Notes: generated from the sequence alone by a model not told the origin. DNA of 64,000 nt from Stenotrophomonas rhizophila (GCF_001704155.1 NZ_CP016294.1:1609501-1673500); one strand, 5' to 3'. Shown: positions 18,907-27,476, counted from the stretch's first letter. Numbers and translations: made by a program.

Positions 18907-19739
18907 GCCGCCGCAACCAGGATGCGGCGCATCTGCCGCAGCTCCGCCTGCAGTCCGGCATACGGCGGCAGGTTGAAGTCGCGCTCGAGCAGGCCAGGGC
19001 GCGGGCCGAACCGGGCGCAGGCATGTTCCAGCAGCGCCCACACCGGCCCCACCACGGGGCTGCCATGGGTGTCGATCTTCAGGTCATCGGCTTCATCGAA
19101 GTGCCCGGCCACATGCAGGCAGACGATGCGTTCGGCAGGCAGGCCGTCGATGTACGCGACGGGGTCGAAGCCATGGTTGATGGCGTTGACGTAGACATTG
19201 TTGACGTCCAGCAGCAGGTCGCAGTCCGCTTCCTGCAGCACCGCCGTGGTGAATGCCAGTTCGCTCATCGCCGCATGCGGGGTGAGGTAGGTGGATACAT
19301 TCTCCACTGCGATGCGCCGGCCCAGCCGGTCCTGCACCTGCGCGATGCGGGCCGCGGTGTGGCGGATGGCCTCGTCGGTGAACGGCAGCGGCAGCAGGTC
19401 GTACAGGTGGCCGTCGTCGCTGCAGTAGCTCAGGTGTTCGCTGTAGAGGCGCACACCGTGTGCGTCCAGGAAACGCCCGACCTGGTCGATGAACGCCACG
19501 TCCAGCGGCGCGCTGCCGCCCAGCGACAGTGACAGTCCATGGCAGGTCAGGGGATGGCGCGCGCTGAGCCCGCGCAGGCGCTCGCCCATCACGCCGCCCA
19601 GCCCGATCCAGTTCTCCGGCGCGCACTCGAGGAAATCGAAATCGCCCGGCGGTGCCTGTTCCAGGTCATCGAGCAGGGCGCGGCGCAGCCCCAGTCCCAC
19701 CGCCGTTGCAGGCAACGGCAGTGGGCGTGCAGGGCTCAC
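18903..19739 (-). CDS. bufB: BufB/HvfB-type MNIO enzyme (DUF692), modifies the Cys-rich precursor
   Basis: Multinuclear non-haem iron oxidative enzymes of the DUF692 family modify cysteines of a partner peptide. This protein of about 278 residues shows the conserved metal-ligand regions of the TIM barrel in order: [53 protein letters not shown] and ERDFNLPPY. The start is unsure: GTG 19739 lies 13 bases after the bufA stop; GTG 19766 would overlap bufA by 14 bases. The frame stays open through bufA but that part encodes only a shadow of the repeats. It sits between the precursor gene and bufC, exactly the order of bufferin operons. Confidence 0.9.
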   Translation of the reverse strand: MSPARPLPLPATAVGLGLRRALLDDLEQAPPGDFDFLECAPENWIGLGGVMGERLRGLSARHPLTCHGLSLSLGGSAPLDVAFIDQVGRFLDAHGVRLYSEHLSYCSDDGHLYDLLPLPFTDEAIRHTAARIAQVQDRLGRRIAVENVSTYLTPHAAMSELAFTTAVLQEADCDLLLDVNNVYVNAINHGFDPVAYIDGLPAERIVCLHVAGHFDEADDLKIDTHGSPVVGPVWALLEHACARFGPRPGLLERDFNLPPYAGLQAELRQMRRILVAAA

Positions 19740-19752
19740 GCGGGTGCGCGGA

Positions 19753-20103
19753 TCAGTGCCCGGCACCGCACTTGCCTTCGCCGCACTTGCCTTCGGCGGT
19801 CTTCTTGGCGGCAGGCGCAGGCTTGGCCTTGGTCTTGTCGGCGCCACACTTGCCTTCGCCACACTTGCCCTCTGCGGGCTTCTTGTCGGCAGCATGCGAG
19901 GTGGCCTTGTCGGCACCGCACTTGCCTTCGCCGCATTTGCCTTCGGCCGTCTTGGAATCGGCTTTGGGCGCGGCCTGGGCAGCCAGGGCGTAGCCCTGGG
20001 CCAGGTCGGTCATCGACAGGGCCGAGGCGGTCCCGGCCAGGCCGAGGCCGCCGGCAAGCGCGGCACAGGCCAGCAGGGAAGCGTGTTTGGTGGAGAGGGT
20101 CAT
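19753..20103 (-). CDS. bufA: Bufferin-type precursor peptide with three [10 protein letters not shown] repeats
   Basis: A 116-residue secreted peptide precursor. It begins with a signal peptide (basic start, hydrophobic stretch [19 protein letters not shown], cleavage near residue 28). The mature part has three copies of [10 protein letters not shown] with cysteines at 57/62, 81/86 and 107/112, separated by Lys/Ala/Pro-rich linkers, and no other cysteine after the signal. EGKCG is the motif in which MNIO enzymes convert cysteines to heterocycles that chelate copper in bufferin and oxazolin-type peptides. ATG 20103 has AAGGAG eight bases upstream; an in-frame TTG at 20109 is less likely. It is directly followed by the MNIO gene. 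Copper buffering in the periplasm is the likely role, by family knowledge. Confidence 0.9.
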   Translation of the reverse strand: MTLSTKHASLLACAALAGGLGLAGTASALSMTDLAQGYALAAQAAPKADSKTAEGKCGEGKCGADKATSHAADKKPAEGKCGEGKCGADKTKAKPAPAAKKTAEGKCGEGKCGAGH

Positions 20104-20184
20104 GCGCAAAGCTCCTTGTAATGCCCTTTCATGGGCAGGGGTGTTGCCGGGGAAGCATGCCGGATTGCCGGCACGCGGGGAACA

Positions 20185-20694
20185 TCAGGCCAGGTACTCG
20201 CGGGCCATGACGCGGGCGCGGTGCAGCCGGGCCTTGATGGTTTCGGGGGTGGTGGCCAACCGCGCGGCCAGTTCGGCGATCGACAACCCCTCCAGGTCGC
20301 GCAGCAGGATCACTTCGCGGTAATGGGCGGGCAGCGATTCGAGCGCAGCGGCGCAATCGCGGCGCAGGTCCAGGTTGTCGCGCTGGGCCGGCGGCAGGAT
20401 CTCCTCGCGCAGTTCTTCGTGCCGCCACTGGCAGCGCGCACGCTTGAGCCGGTTGCACTCGCGCTTGACGATGCGGAACGCCCACGAGGTGAAACACTCG
20501 ACCAGGCGCAGGTCGCACAACCGTCGTGAAACGGTGATCAGGCTTTCCTGCACCGCGTCCTCGACATCGTTGATGACGCAGTGGTACTCGGCATAGCGGC
20601 GCAGGTGCTGGCGCGAATGGCGCAGGACGCGGTCCAGCGCGGCGCGGTCGCCGCGATGGGCGGCGGCAAGTTCGTGCGGGCAGAGGCGGTGCAT
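20185..20694 (-). CDS. ECF-type RNA polymerase sigma factor
   Basis: A 169-residue sigma-70 of the ECF class. Region 2 is seen in VEDAVQESLITVSRRLCDLRLVECFTSWAFRIVKREC, with the usual DAVQE and promoter-melting Trp; region 4 is seen in LESLPAHYREVILLRDLEGLSIAELAARLATTPETIKARLHRARVMAREYL. It lies 81 bases upstream of the bufferin precursor on the same strand, so it probably directs that operon's transcription; in other bacteria bufferin-type operons are under ECF sigma control. No anti-sigma gene is visible next to it, which leaves open how it is activated. The first ATG at 20694 is taken as the start. Confidence 0.9.
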   Translation of the reverse strand: MHRLCPHELAAAHRGDRAALDRVLRHSRQHLRRYAEYHCVINDVEDAVQESLITVSRRLCDLRLVECFTSWAFRIVKRECNRLKRARCQWRHEELREEILPPAQRDNLDLRRDCAAALESLPAHYREVILLRDLEGLSIAELAARLATTPETIKARLHRARVMAREYLA

Positions 20695-20864
20695 GCGGTC
20701 GGCGGATCCTGTTCAACGTGGCACAGGATAAGAGCGTGCGCGGGGCCGCAAGGATGCGCGGGTCGCCGGTCTGAGACAGGGGCGATTCAGTACCAATGGT
20801 GCGTTCGCGACATCACAGGATGTTCGCGACACTCCGGGACGGCGATGACCCGGCCGCAAACGCA

Positions 20865-20890
20865 GACGCGCCGGGAGGTCCCGGCGCGTC
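20865..20890 (-). terminator. Strong stem-loop downstream of the RcnB-like gene
   Basis: An 11-base perfect stem (GACGCGCCGGG/CCCGGCGCGTC) lies about 27 bases after the stop codon, read on the minus strand. The following bases contain only short T-runs, so terminator strength is uncertain. Confidence 0.5.
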
Positions 20891-20916
20891 GCGTGGCCTG
20901 GGCTGTCGCCAGTGAA

Positions 20917-21258
20917 TCAACGGCCGTTGAGCACCACGTCGGCGATCAGGCCGGTGGCGGCCGCGATCAGCACGTAGCGGTCATCTACCTTGCGCCACTG
21001 CTGGCCGCGCTTGGGCGCATGCAGGCCGTGGCGCTTGTAGTCGCTTACGTACGCGCCACGGTGATCCTTGTCCAGGTGGCCGCCACGGCGCGGCGGATCG
21101 TGGCGGTCGTGCCCGCGCGACGGGCCATGGTTGCGGTCATCGCGCTGGTCATGGCGGTCGCGGTTGTCGCGGTCGTCATGGTGGGGCGGGGCGGCGAAGG
21201 CGGAACCGGTCGCGGCAAGCAGGGTCAGCGACAGCGTAGCGGCGAGGAAACGTTTCAT
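20917..21258 (-). CDS. RcnB-family periplasmic protein, His/Asp/Arg-rich
   Basis: A 113-residue exported protein: signal peptide MKRFLAATLSLTLLAATGSAFA, then a strongly charged stretch rich in His, Asp and Arg (DDRDNRDRHDQRDDRNHG) and an RcnB-like C-terminal part (GQQWRKVDDRYVLIAAATGLIADVVL). The E. coli namesake helps nickel and cobalt homeostasis in the periplasm; most homologues are not characterised. The His/Asp content fits metal binding. It lies upstream of the bufferin operon on the same strand but 220 bases away with a stem-loop between, so it is probably a separate unit. Confidence 0.8.
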   Translation of the reverse strand: MKRFLAATLSLTLLAATGSAFAAPPHHDDRDNRDRHDQRDDRNHGPSRGHDRHDPPRRGGHLDKDHRGAYVSDYKRHGLHAPKRGQQWRKVDDRYVLIAAATGLIADVVLNGR

Positions 21259-21328
21259 GGTGCAGCCCTCTGGAGTGGTGGGGTGGAACGCAGGTCCAGA
21301 GTGGGATTTTTTAGCTGAATAGGCAATT

Positions 21329-21356
21329 AAAAAAGGCCGATACGCAGTATCGGCCT
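21329..21356 (-). terminator. Rho-independent terminator of the pst-phoU operon
   Basis: On the minus strand AGGCCGATAC and GTATCGGCCT pair perfectly and are followed by TTTTTT. It lies about 30 bases after the phoU stop codon. Confidence 0.85.
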
Positions 21357-21387
21357 GTATCGGCGTGTAACACGCCCCGGCGCCTGC

Positions 21388-22092
21388 TTACAGGCGCTCG
21401 GTACTGGTCTCGTCGCGCTTCTCGCGCGGCGGCAGCGCCTGCTCGCCGTGCACCAGGAACCACACGTTCTCGGCGATGTTGGTGGCGTGGTCGCCCACGC
21501 GTTCCAGGTTCTTGGCCATGAACAGCAGGTGGGTGCAGGGGGTGATGTTGCGCGGGTCTTCCATCATGTAGGTCAGCAGCTCGCGGAACAGCGCCGTGTA
21601 CTGCGCGTCCAGCCGGGCATCGTCCTCGCGCAGCGCCAGCGCGGCGGCGGCGTCGTTGTCGCGGTAGGCCTCGATGGCACGCCGCACCTGCTGTGCGGCC
21701 AGCCGGCCCAGCGACCGCAGGCCCTGGATCTGCGGCAGCGGCGGCACTTTGCTCAACGCGATCGAGCGCTTGGCGACGTTGGCCGCATAGTCGCCGATCC
21801 GCTCGATGTCGGCCGGGATGCGCAGGCCGGCCAGGATCTCGCGCAGGTCGCGCGCCATCGGGCCGCGCAGCGCCAGGCGCATCACGTCATGGCTGATCTG
21901 CTGCTCCAGGCTGTCGATCGCCTCGTCGTTGGCGATGATGCGCTGGGCGGCGTTGTCGTCGCGACGCTCGATCACGTCCAGCGCCGCTTCCAGCTGCGCT
22001 ACGGACATTTCGCCCATGCGCACGATTTCGGCCACCAGCCGCTGCTGTTCTTCGTCGTAGCTCTTGACGATGTGGTCGTTCGGAATGTTCAT
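21388..22092 (-). CDS. phoU: Phosphate signalling protein PhoU
   Basis: PhoU links the Pst transporter to the PhoR kinase and keeps the Pho regulon off when phosphate is plentiful. The 234-residue protein is all helical, with the two PhoU repeats and their metal-binding E/D-xxx-D-like motifs (DIERIGDYAANVAKRS and NLERVGDHATNIAENVWFL). ATG 22092 (MNIPNDHIVKSYDEEQQRL) fits the family; a further upstream in-frame start adds 14 residues with no similarity. It is the last gene of pstS-pstC-pstA-pstB-phoU, 52 bases after pstB, and is followed by a strong terminator. Confidence 0.96.
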   Translation of the reverse strand: MNIPNDHIVKSYDEEQQRLVAEIVRMGEMSVAQLEAALDVIERRDDNAAQRIIANDEAIDSLEQQISHDVMRLALRGPMARDLREILAGLRIPADIERIGDYAANVAKRSIALSKVPPLPQIQGLRSLGRLAAQQVRRAIEAYRDNDAAAALALREDDARLDAQYTALFRELLTYMMEDPRNITPCTHLLFMAKNLERVGDHATNIAENVWFLVHGEQALPPREKRDETSTERL

Positions 22093-22144
22093 TGTGATGT
22101 GCTCGATTGTCTGGTTGGTGGCAACGTCGCGCAAACGGCCTGGC

Positions 22145-23002
22145 TCAGCCGAACCGCCCGGTGATGTAATCCTCGGTCTGCTGCTTGTTCGGCTGCGAGA
22201 AGATCACTTCGGTGCGGTCGTGTTCGATCAGGTCGCCCAGGTACATGAAGGCGGTGTAGTCGGACACGCGCGCGGCCTGCTGCATGTTGTGGGTCACGAT
22301 CACGATGGTGTAGTCGTGCTTGAGCTCTTCCACCAGCTGCTCGATGCGGCTGGTGGAGATCGGGTCCAGCGCCGAGGTCGGCTCGTCGAGCAGCAGCACG
22401 TCCGGGCGTAGGGCCACGGCACGGGCGATGCACAGGCGCTGCTGCTGGCCACCGGACAGGCCCAGCGCGCTCTGGCCGAGCTTGTCCTTCACTTCGTCCC
22501 ACAGTGCACCTTGGCGCAGCGCATGTTCGACGCGGTCGTTCATGTCCGCTTTGGACAGCTTTTCGTGGTGGCGGATGCCGTAGGCAACGTTCTCGAAGAT
22601 GGTCATCGGGAACGGCACCGGCTTCTGGAACACCATGCCGACCTTGCTGCGCAGGCGGTTCATCGGGTACTTGGGCGAGAGGATGTTCTCACCATCCAGC
22701 AGCACTTCGCCGCGCGCTTCCAGCTTCGGGTACAACGCGTAGATGCGGTTGAAGATGCGCAGCAGGGTGGACTTGCCGCAGCCGGATGGACCGATCAGCG
22801 CGGTGACGCGCTTCTCGGGCACTTCCAGGCTGATGTTCTTCAGTGCATGGAACTTGTCGTAGTAGAAATCCAGGCCACGGGCGGCCAGCTTGATCGGCGC
22901 CGGGTTGCCCAGCGATTCATGCGAGGCCGGCACCGCGATGCGCTGCATCGGCACGGCATTGGTGAGGTCGTTCATGGCGGTGTCCGCGGAAAGGTCAGTC
23001 AT
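22145..23002 (-). CDS. pstB: Phosphate ABC transporter ATPase PstB
   Basis: The 285-residue ATPase powers phosphate uptake. It has Walker [13 protein letters not shown], the signature [19 protein letters not shown], Walker [13 protein letters not shown] and the switch His in [15 protein letters not shown]. The C-terminal [30 protein letters not shown] is diagnostic of PstB. It overlaps pstA by eight bases. The N-terminus is about 30 residues longer than the E. coli protein, from the chosen ATG. Confidence 0.96.
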   Translation of the reverse strand: MTDLSADTAMNDLTNAVPMQRIAVPASHESLGNPAPIKLAARGLDFYYDKFHALKNISLEVPEKRVTALIGPSGCGKSTLLRIFNRIYALYPKLEARGEVLLDGENILSPKYPMNRLRSKVGMVFQKPVPFPMTIFENVAYGIRHHEKLSKADMNDRVEHALRQGALWDEVKDKLGQSALGLSGGQQQRLCIARAVALRPDVLLLDEPTSALDPISTSRIEQLVEELKHDYTIVIVTHNMQQAARVSDYTAFMYLGDLIEHDRTEVIFSQPNKQQTEDYITGRFG

Positions 23003-23870
23003 GGGAGATACGGTTGCGCAGCAGGATGCCGCGTGCCGAAAGGCTTACCAGCAGCACGAACAGGGTCAGCACCAGGGCGCCTGCCCAGGCCAGCGTCTGC
23101 CAGGATTCGTACGGGCTGCCGGCGAACTGGTTCATCACCACCGGCACGCTCGCCATCGGCTGGAACACGTTGCTGTTCCAGTACTGGTTGCCGAAGGCGG
23201 TGAACAGCAGCGGCGCGGTTTCGCCGGAGATGCGTGCCAGGGCGAGCAGGATGCCGGTGACGATGCCGGCGGCGGCGCTGCGGTACAGCACCTGCACGGT
23301 GACCTTCCACTGCGGGATGCCCAGCGAGAGGGCCGCTTCGCGCATCTGCGAAGGCACCAGGCGCAGCATTTCATCGGTGGTGCGTACCACCACCGGCAGC
23401 ACGATGAAGGACAGCGACAGCGCGCCGGCGAAGGCCGAGAACTGGCCGCCGGTCTGCATCACGTACAGGGTGTACACGAACAGGCCCAGCACGATGGACG
23501 GTGCCGACAGCAGGATGTCGTTGACGAAACGCACCACCGTGCCGGCCTTGCGGAAGTTGCCGTACTCGGCCAGCCAGGTGCCGGCCAGCACGCCCAGCGG
23601 TGTGCCGATGGCGATCGCCAGCGCGCACATCACCGCGCTGCCGAAGAAGGCATTGGCCAGGCCGCCTTCCTGCATGGGCGGCGGCGTCATCTTGGTGAAC
23701 AGGTCCAGGTTGATCCCGGCCAGGCCCTTGGAGGCCAGGGTGAACAGGATCCAGCCCAGGAAGAACAGGCCGAACAGCGCGGTCAGGCAGGACAGCAGCA
23801 GCGCGACGATGTTGACGATGCGGCGGCGCAGGTACAGCGGCTGCGGGTTGTTGGCGACGGCGGTGCTCAT
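22995..23870 (-). CDS. pstA: Phosphate ABC transporter permease PstA
   Basis: A 291-residue inner-membrane permease with six helices. The cytoplasmic loop that contacts the ATPase is seen at [48 protein letters not shown], the usual EAA motif followed by the PstA-type GETAPL. With PstC it forms the phosphate channel. Its start overlaps the pstC stop by one base and its end overlaps pstB by eight, so expression of the three is coupled. Confidence 0.95.
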   Translation of the reverse strand: MSTAVANNPQPLYLRRRIVNIVALLLSCLTALFGLFFLGWILFTLASKGLAGINLDLFTKMTPPPMQEGGLANAFFGSAVMCALAIAIGTPLGVLAGTWLAEYGNFRKAGTVVRFVNDILLSAPSIVLGLFVYTLYVMQTGGQFSAFAGALSLSFIVLPVVVRTTDEMLRLVPSQMREAALSLGIPQWKVTVQVLYRSAAAGIVTGILLALARISGETAPLLFTAFGNQYWNSNVFQPMASVPVVMNQFAGSPYESWQTLAWAGALVLTLFVLLVSLSARGILLRNRISHD

Positions 23871-24838
23871 CAGTTGCCCTCCTTGCGGGACAGGCGCATC
23901 AGCATCAGGCGGGCGATTGCCAGCACCACGAACGTCACGATGAACAGCACGAAGCCGAGCAGCAGCAGCGCCGAGCGGTAGGTCTCGGTGGCCTCGCCGA
24001 AGTCATTGGCGATCAGCGCGGCGATGGTGGTGCCCGGTTCCAGCAGCGAGGGCGACAGGCGCACGCTGTTGCCGATCACGAAGGCCACGGCCATGGTTTC
24101 ACCCAGCGCACGGCCCAGGCCGAGGAAGATGCCGCCGATCACGGCCGAGCGCGTGTAGGGCAGCACGATGTCCCAGCTTACTTCCCACTTGGTGGAGCCC
24201 AACGCGTAGGCCGATTCCTTCAGGCGGGTCGGCACGGTCAGGAACACTTCGCGCATTACCGAGGAGATGAACGGAATGACCATGATCGCCAGCACGAAGC
24301 CGGCGGTCAGCACGCCGATGCCCAGCGGCGGACCCTGGAACAGTGGGCCGATGATCGGCCATTCGCCCAGGGTTTCATTGAGGGTGGGGGTGACGTACTC
24401 GGTCATCACCGGGACCAGCACGAACAGGCCCCACATGCCGTAGATGATCGAGGGGATGCCGGCCAGCAGTTCGATGGCGGTACCGACCGGGCCGCGCATC
24501 CAGCGCGGGGCCACTTCGGTGAGGAAGAAGGCGATGCCGAAGCTCACCGGCACCGCGATCAGCATTGCGATCAGGGCGGTGACCAGGGTGCCGTAGATCG
24601 GTGCCAGCGCACCGAACTTGTTCTCCACCGGATTCCAGTCGGAGGAATAGAAGAAGCTCAGGCCCTGCTCCTGCAGGGCATGGCGGCCGCCCCACAGCAT
24701 CGAGAGCGCGGCGCAGGCCAGGGCGACCAGGACCAGGACGACGGTGGCGATCAGCACCCACCGGAACAGTTTGTCATTGCGGGCGTCACGCAGGTCGCGG
24801 GTGGACGGTGCGGGAACAGGCTGGGCGATGGCATTCAT
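23870..24838 (-). CDS. pstC: Phosphate ABC transporter permease PstC
   Basis: A 322-residue permease with six helices and a periplasmic loop after the first (LQEQGLSFFYSSDWNPVENKFGALAPIYGTLV), typical of PstC. The EAA loop reads LKESAYALGSTKWEVSWDIVLPYTRSAVIGGIFLGLGRALGETMAV. It is separated from the upstream pstS gene by 62 bases that contain a perfect stem-loop, which may lower expression of the membrane genes relative to the binding protein. Confidence 0.95.
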   Translation of the reverse strand: MNAIAQPVPAPSTRDLRDARNDKLFRWVLIATVVLVLVALACAALSMLWGGRHALQEQGLSFFYSSDWNPVENKFGALAPIYGTLVTALIAMLIAVPVSFGIAFFLTEVAPRWMRGPVGTAIELLAGIPSIIYGMWGLFVLVPVMTEYVTPTLNETLGEWPIIGPLFQGPPLGIGVLTAGFVLAIMVIPFISSVMREVFLTVPTRLKESAYALGSTKWEVSWDIVLPYTRSAVIGGIFLGLGRALGETMAVAFVIGNSVRLSPSLLEPGTTIAALIANDFGEATETYRSALLLLGFVLFIVTFVVLAIARLMLMRLSRKEGN

Positions 24839-24868
24839 GGGTAAGGCTGGGGCCCGTTAGGTAGGGGG

Positions 24869-24893
24869 CAGGCCCGCGCAGCGCGCGGGCCTG
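24869..24893 (-). terminator. Perfect stem-loop between pstS and pstC (attenuator or RNA stabiliser)
   Basis: CAGGCCCGCGC and GCGCGGGCCTG pair over 11 bases around AGC. There is no T-run, so it is more likely a processing or stabilising hairpin that makes the binding-protein message more abundant than the permease message, as is common in ABC operons. Confidence 0.6.
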
Positions 24894-24900
24894 GGTTGCA

Positions 24901-25992
24901 TCATTTGAATTCAGCGGTCCAGTAGCCTTCGATCTGCTTCACCAGTTCCGCCGGCAGCGGCACGTAGTGCAGTTCATTGGCCTGGGCCTGGCCGTTCTCG
25001 AAGGCCCACTTGAAGAACGCCAGGGTGTCCTTGCTGCGCTTGGCATCCTTGGCCTGCTTGTGCATCAGCATGAAATTGGTGGCGGTGATCGGCCACGCCT
25101 GGTCGCCCGGGGCGTTGGTGATGACCATGTTGAAGTCCTTGGCGCTGGCCCAGTCGGCGCTGGCTGCGGCGGCACCGAAGGTTTCCGCGGTCGGCTGCAC
25201 CCAGTTGCCGGCTGCGTTCTGCATCGAGGCGTACGGCATGCCGTTCTGCAGCGCGTAGGCCAGTTCGACGTAGCCGATCGAGCCCTTGATCTGCTTCACG
25301 TACGAGGCCACGCCTTCATTGCCCTTGCCACCCACGCCGTCCGGCCACTGCACCGAGGTGCCTTCGCCGACCTTGCTCTTCCAGTCCGGGCTGACCTTGG
25401 ACAGGTAGTTGGAGAAGTTGAAGGTGGTGCCCGAGCCGTCCGAACGGTGGACCAGGGTGATCTTGCCGTCCGGCAGCTTCACGCCCGGGTTGGCGGCCAC
25501 GATGGCCGGGTCGTTCCAGGTCTTGACCTTGCCCAGGAAGATATCGGCCAGCAGCGGGCCGCTCAGGCGCAGCTTGCCGGCTTCCAGGCCGTCGATGTTC
25601 ACCACCGGGACAACGCCGCCGATGGCGGACGGGAACTGGCCCAGGCCGGCCTGGGCGAGCTCTTCGCTGGACAGCGGCTTGTCGGAAGAACCAAAGTCGA
25701 CCGTGCCGGCCTTGATCTGGGCGATACCGCCACCCGAACCGATCGACTGATAGTTGACCTTGGCGCCAGTGGCGGCGTTGTAGTCGGCCGACCACTTGGA
25801 GACCAGCGGGAAGATGAAGGAGGCGCCGGCGCCGGAAATCTCGGCGGTCAGCTTGTCGCCGGCGGCCGGAGCAGCGGCGGGCGCGCCTTCTGCCGGGGCG
25901 GTAGCCTGGCCTTCGGCGGCCGGCTTGCAGGCGGACAGGCCCAGCGCGATGGCCAGGGAAAGGGCGGCGAAGCCGGCCGTATGCAGTTTCAT
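24901..25992 (-). CDS. pstS: Phosphate-binding protein PstS, lipoprotein form
   Basis: This binding protein delivers phosphate to PstCA. The 363 residues begin with a lipoprotein signal (LSLAIALGLSACKPAAEG, lipobox Cys at about residue 22) and an Ala/Gly/Pro linker. The phosphate-binding segments are GAGASFIFPLVSKW, SIGSGGGIAQ, DFGSSDKPL and HRSDGSGTTFNFSNYL. It is directly upstream of pstC on the same strand and is preceded by Pho-box-like repeats. It is a close paralogue of the next gene upstream, from which it differs mainly in the lipid anchor and linker. Confidence 0.95.
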   Translation of the reverse strand: MKLHTAGFAALSLAIALGLSACKPAAEGQATAPAEGAPAAAPAAGDKLTAEISGAGASFIFPLVSKWSADYNAATGAKVNYQSIGSGGGIAQIKAGTVDFGSSDKPLSSEELAQAGLGQFPSAIGGVVPVVNIDGLEAGKLRLSGPLLADIFLGKVKTWNDPAIVAANPGVKLPDGKITLVHRSDGSGTTFNFSNYLSKVSPDWKSKVGEGTSVQWPDGVGGKGNEGVASYVKQIKGSIGYVELAYALQNGMPYASMQNAAGNWVQPTAETFGAAAASADWASAKDFNMVITNAPGDQAWPITATNFMLMHKQAKDAKRSKDTLAFFKWAFENGQAQANELHYVPLPAELVKQIEGYWTAEFK

Positions 25993-26047
25993 GCGTCACT
26001 CCGTAGCGGGATAGGGGGCCGGTCTTGCCGGCTGACGCTGCTATGAA

Positions 26048-26076
26048 ATGATGTTTTTGTTACAGCTTGATGACGT
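26048..26076 (-). promoter_or_regulatory. Pho-box-like repeats upstream of the lipoprotein pstS
   Basis: On the minus strand three seven-base units, ACGTCAT, CTGTAAC and ACATCAT, occur with an exact 11-base period. They resemble the CTGTCAT units of PhoB sites (five, five and four of seven matches). They lie 56-84 bases upstream of the start codon. PhoB binding is inferred. Confidence 0.6.
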
Positions 26077-26130
26077 CGTGACCGGGGGCACGCTGGAGGC
26101 CCATGGGGCAAGGGCTGGCGGGGGCTACAG

Positions 26131-26270
26131 CGGGTGCCGGTGGATCGAGCGCCGGGGCGCCACACCCTTTCCGGCGAATGTCCCCCGGCGTCGGCCTGCG
26201 GCCGACACCTCCTCCTTTAATTCGCCTCCAAGGGTATGCCGCCCCGGCACTCGATCCACCGGCGTTGCCC
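26131..26270. repeat. Long imperfect inverted repeat between the two pstS genes
   Basis: Arms of about 50 bases (26131-26179 and 26219-26270) are inverted copies with several mismatches, sharing CCGGTGGATCGAG and GCCGGGGCG. The loop holds a second small palindrome, GTCGGCCTGCGGCCGAC. No coding capacity fits. It could be a miniature mobile element or a large RNA hairpin. The rest of the 409-base interval has only the Pho-box-like repeats and a terminator. Confidence 0.6.
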
Positions 26271-26287
26271 CCAACGCTCGCGGCAGA

Positions 26288-26320
26288 TTAAAAAAAAAGC
26301 GCGGACCTTTCGATCCGCGC
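26288..26320 (-). terminator. Rho-independent terminator after the second pstS
   Basis: On the minus strand GCGCGGA and TCCGCGC pair and are followed by nine or more T residues. It lies about 80 bases after the stop codon of the secreted pstS, so the two pstS genes are probably separate transcription units. Confidence 0.9.
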
Positions 26321-26401
26321 CGGTGGTGCCGCCAGGGGGAGAGAGGACCTGGCGACACCGTTGCCTGGTAGGTCACGACCGTTGGCCGTGACCCCTTTCA
26401 A

Positions 26402-27421
26402 TCAATATTTCAGGTTCTGCGACCAGTAGGTCTCGATCTGCTTGACCAGGGCGTCCGGCAGCGGCACGTAGTCCAGCTGCTTGGCCTGGGCATCGCCGCT
26501 CTTGTAGATCCAGCGGAAGAACTCCTGGGTCGCCTTGGCGCTGTTGACGTTCTTCGGCTGCTTGCGGACCAGGATGAAGTTGGTGGCGGTGATCGGCCAC
26601 GCTTCGGCGCCCGGGGCGTTGGTCATGACCAGGTAGAAGTCCTTGGCGTTGGCCCAGTCGGCGCTGGCGGCAGCGGCGGCGAACGACTCGTCGCTCGGCA
26701 GCACGACCTTGCCCGACGCGTTCTTCATCGCGGCGTAGGACATCTTGTTCTGCAGCGCGTAGGACAGTTCGACATAGCCGATGCCGCCCTTGATCTGCTT
26801 CACGTACGCGGCAACGCCTTCATTGCCCTTGCCGCCGATGCCGACCGGCCACTGGACCGAGGTGCCTTCGCCGACCTTGGACTTCCACTCCGGGTTGACC
26901 TTGGAGAGGTAGTTGACGAAGTTGAAGGTGGTGCCCGAACCGTCCGAGCGGTGCACGACGGTGATCTTGCCGTCGGGCAGCTTCACGCCCGGGTTGAGGG
27001 CGGCGATGGCCGGGTCGTTCCAGGTCTTGACCTTGCCCAGGAAGATGTTGGCCAGGGTCACGCCATCGAGCTTCAGCGCACCCGGGGCGATGCCGGCCAC
27101 GTTGATCACCGGCACCACGCCGCCGATTACCGACGGGAACTGGGCCAGGCCGGCCGCGGCCAGATCTTCCGGCTTCAACGGGGCATCGGACGAACCGAAG
27201 TCCACCGTGGCCGCCTTGATCTGGGCGATACCACCACCCGAGCCGATGGACTGGTAGTTGACCTTCTTGCCAGTCGCGGTGCTGTAGTCGGCCGACCACT
27301 TGGACATGACCGGATAGATGAACGATGCGCCCGCGCCGGTCACATCGGCGGCATTGGCGGCGAACACGGAGGACGCGGCGAGGACGGCAACAGCGGCGCG
27401 CGACTTGAAGGCGTGGATCAC
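26402..27421 (-). CDS. pstS: Phosphate-binding protein PstS, secreted form
   Basis: A 339-residue soluble paralogue of the neighbouring PstS. It begins with a cleavable signal peptide (AAVAVLAASSVFAANA) rather than a lipobox. The phosphate-binding segments are conserved: GAGASFIYPVMSKW, SIGSGGGIAQ, DFGSSDAPL and HRSDGSGTTFNFVNYL. It has its own terminator and an upstream array of Pho-box-like repeats, so it is probably strongly induced by phosphate starvation and acts as an additional scavenger for the same PstCAB transporter. Known S. maltophilia and Xanthomonas genomes often carry two such genes, by my recollection. Confidence 0.94.
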   Translation of the reverse strand: MIHAFKSRAAVAVLAASSVFAANAADVTGAGASFIYPVMSKWSADYSTATGKKVNYQSIGSGGGIAQIKAATVDFGSSDAPLKPEDLAAAGLAQFPSVIGGVVPVINVAGIAPGALKLDGVTLANIFLGKVKTWNDPAIAALNPGVKLPDGKITVVHRSDGSGTTFNFVNYLSKVNPEWKSKVGEGTSVQWPVGIGGKGNEGVAAYVKQIKGGIGYVELSYALQNKMSYAAMKNASGKVVLPSDESFAAAAASADWANAKDFYLVMTNAPGAEAWPITATNFILVRKQPKNVNSAKATQEFFRWIYKSGDAQAKQLDYVPLPDALVKQIETYWSQNLKY

Positions 27422-27476
27422 GGGGTGGCTCCTGGGATGGATGGTGGTGCGGGGTTTTCCGCCCGGTGCCTATTGC

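Noticed and set aside
19652..19993. Repetitive open frames on the plus strand opposite the bufferin precursor
   Set aside because: Their repeats (HLPSPHLPS) are simply the reverse reading of the EGKCG codons.
20716..20880. A possible small RNA between the ECF sigma and the RcnB-like gene
   Set aside because: Only one strong hairpin is visible and it fits the end of the RcnB-like gene; no promoter could be supported.
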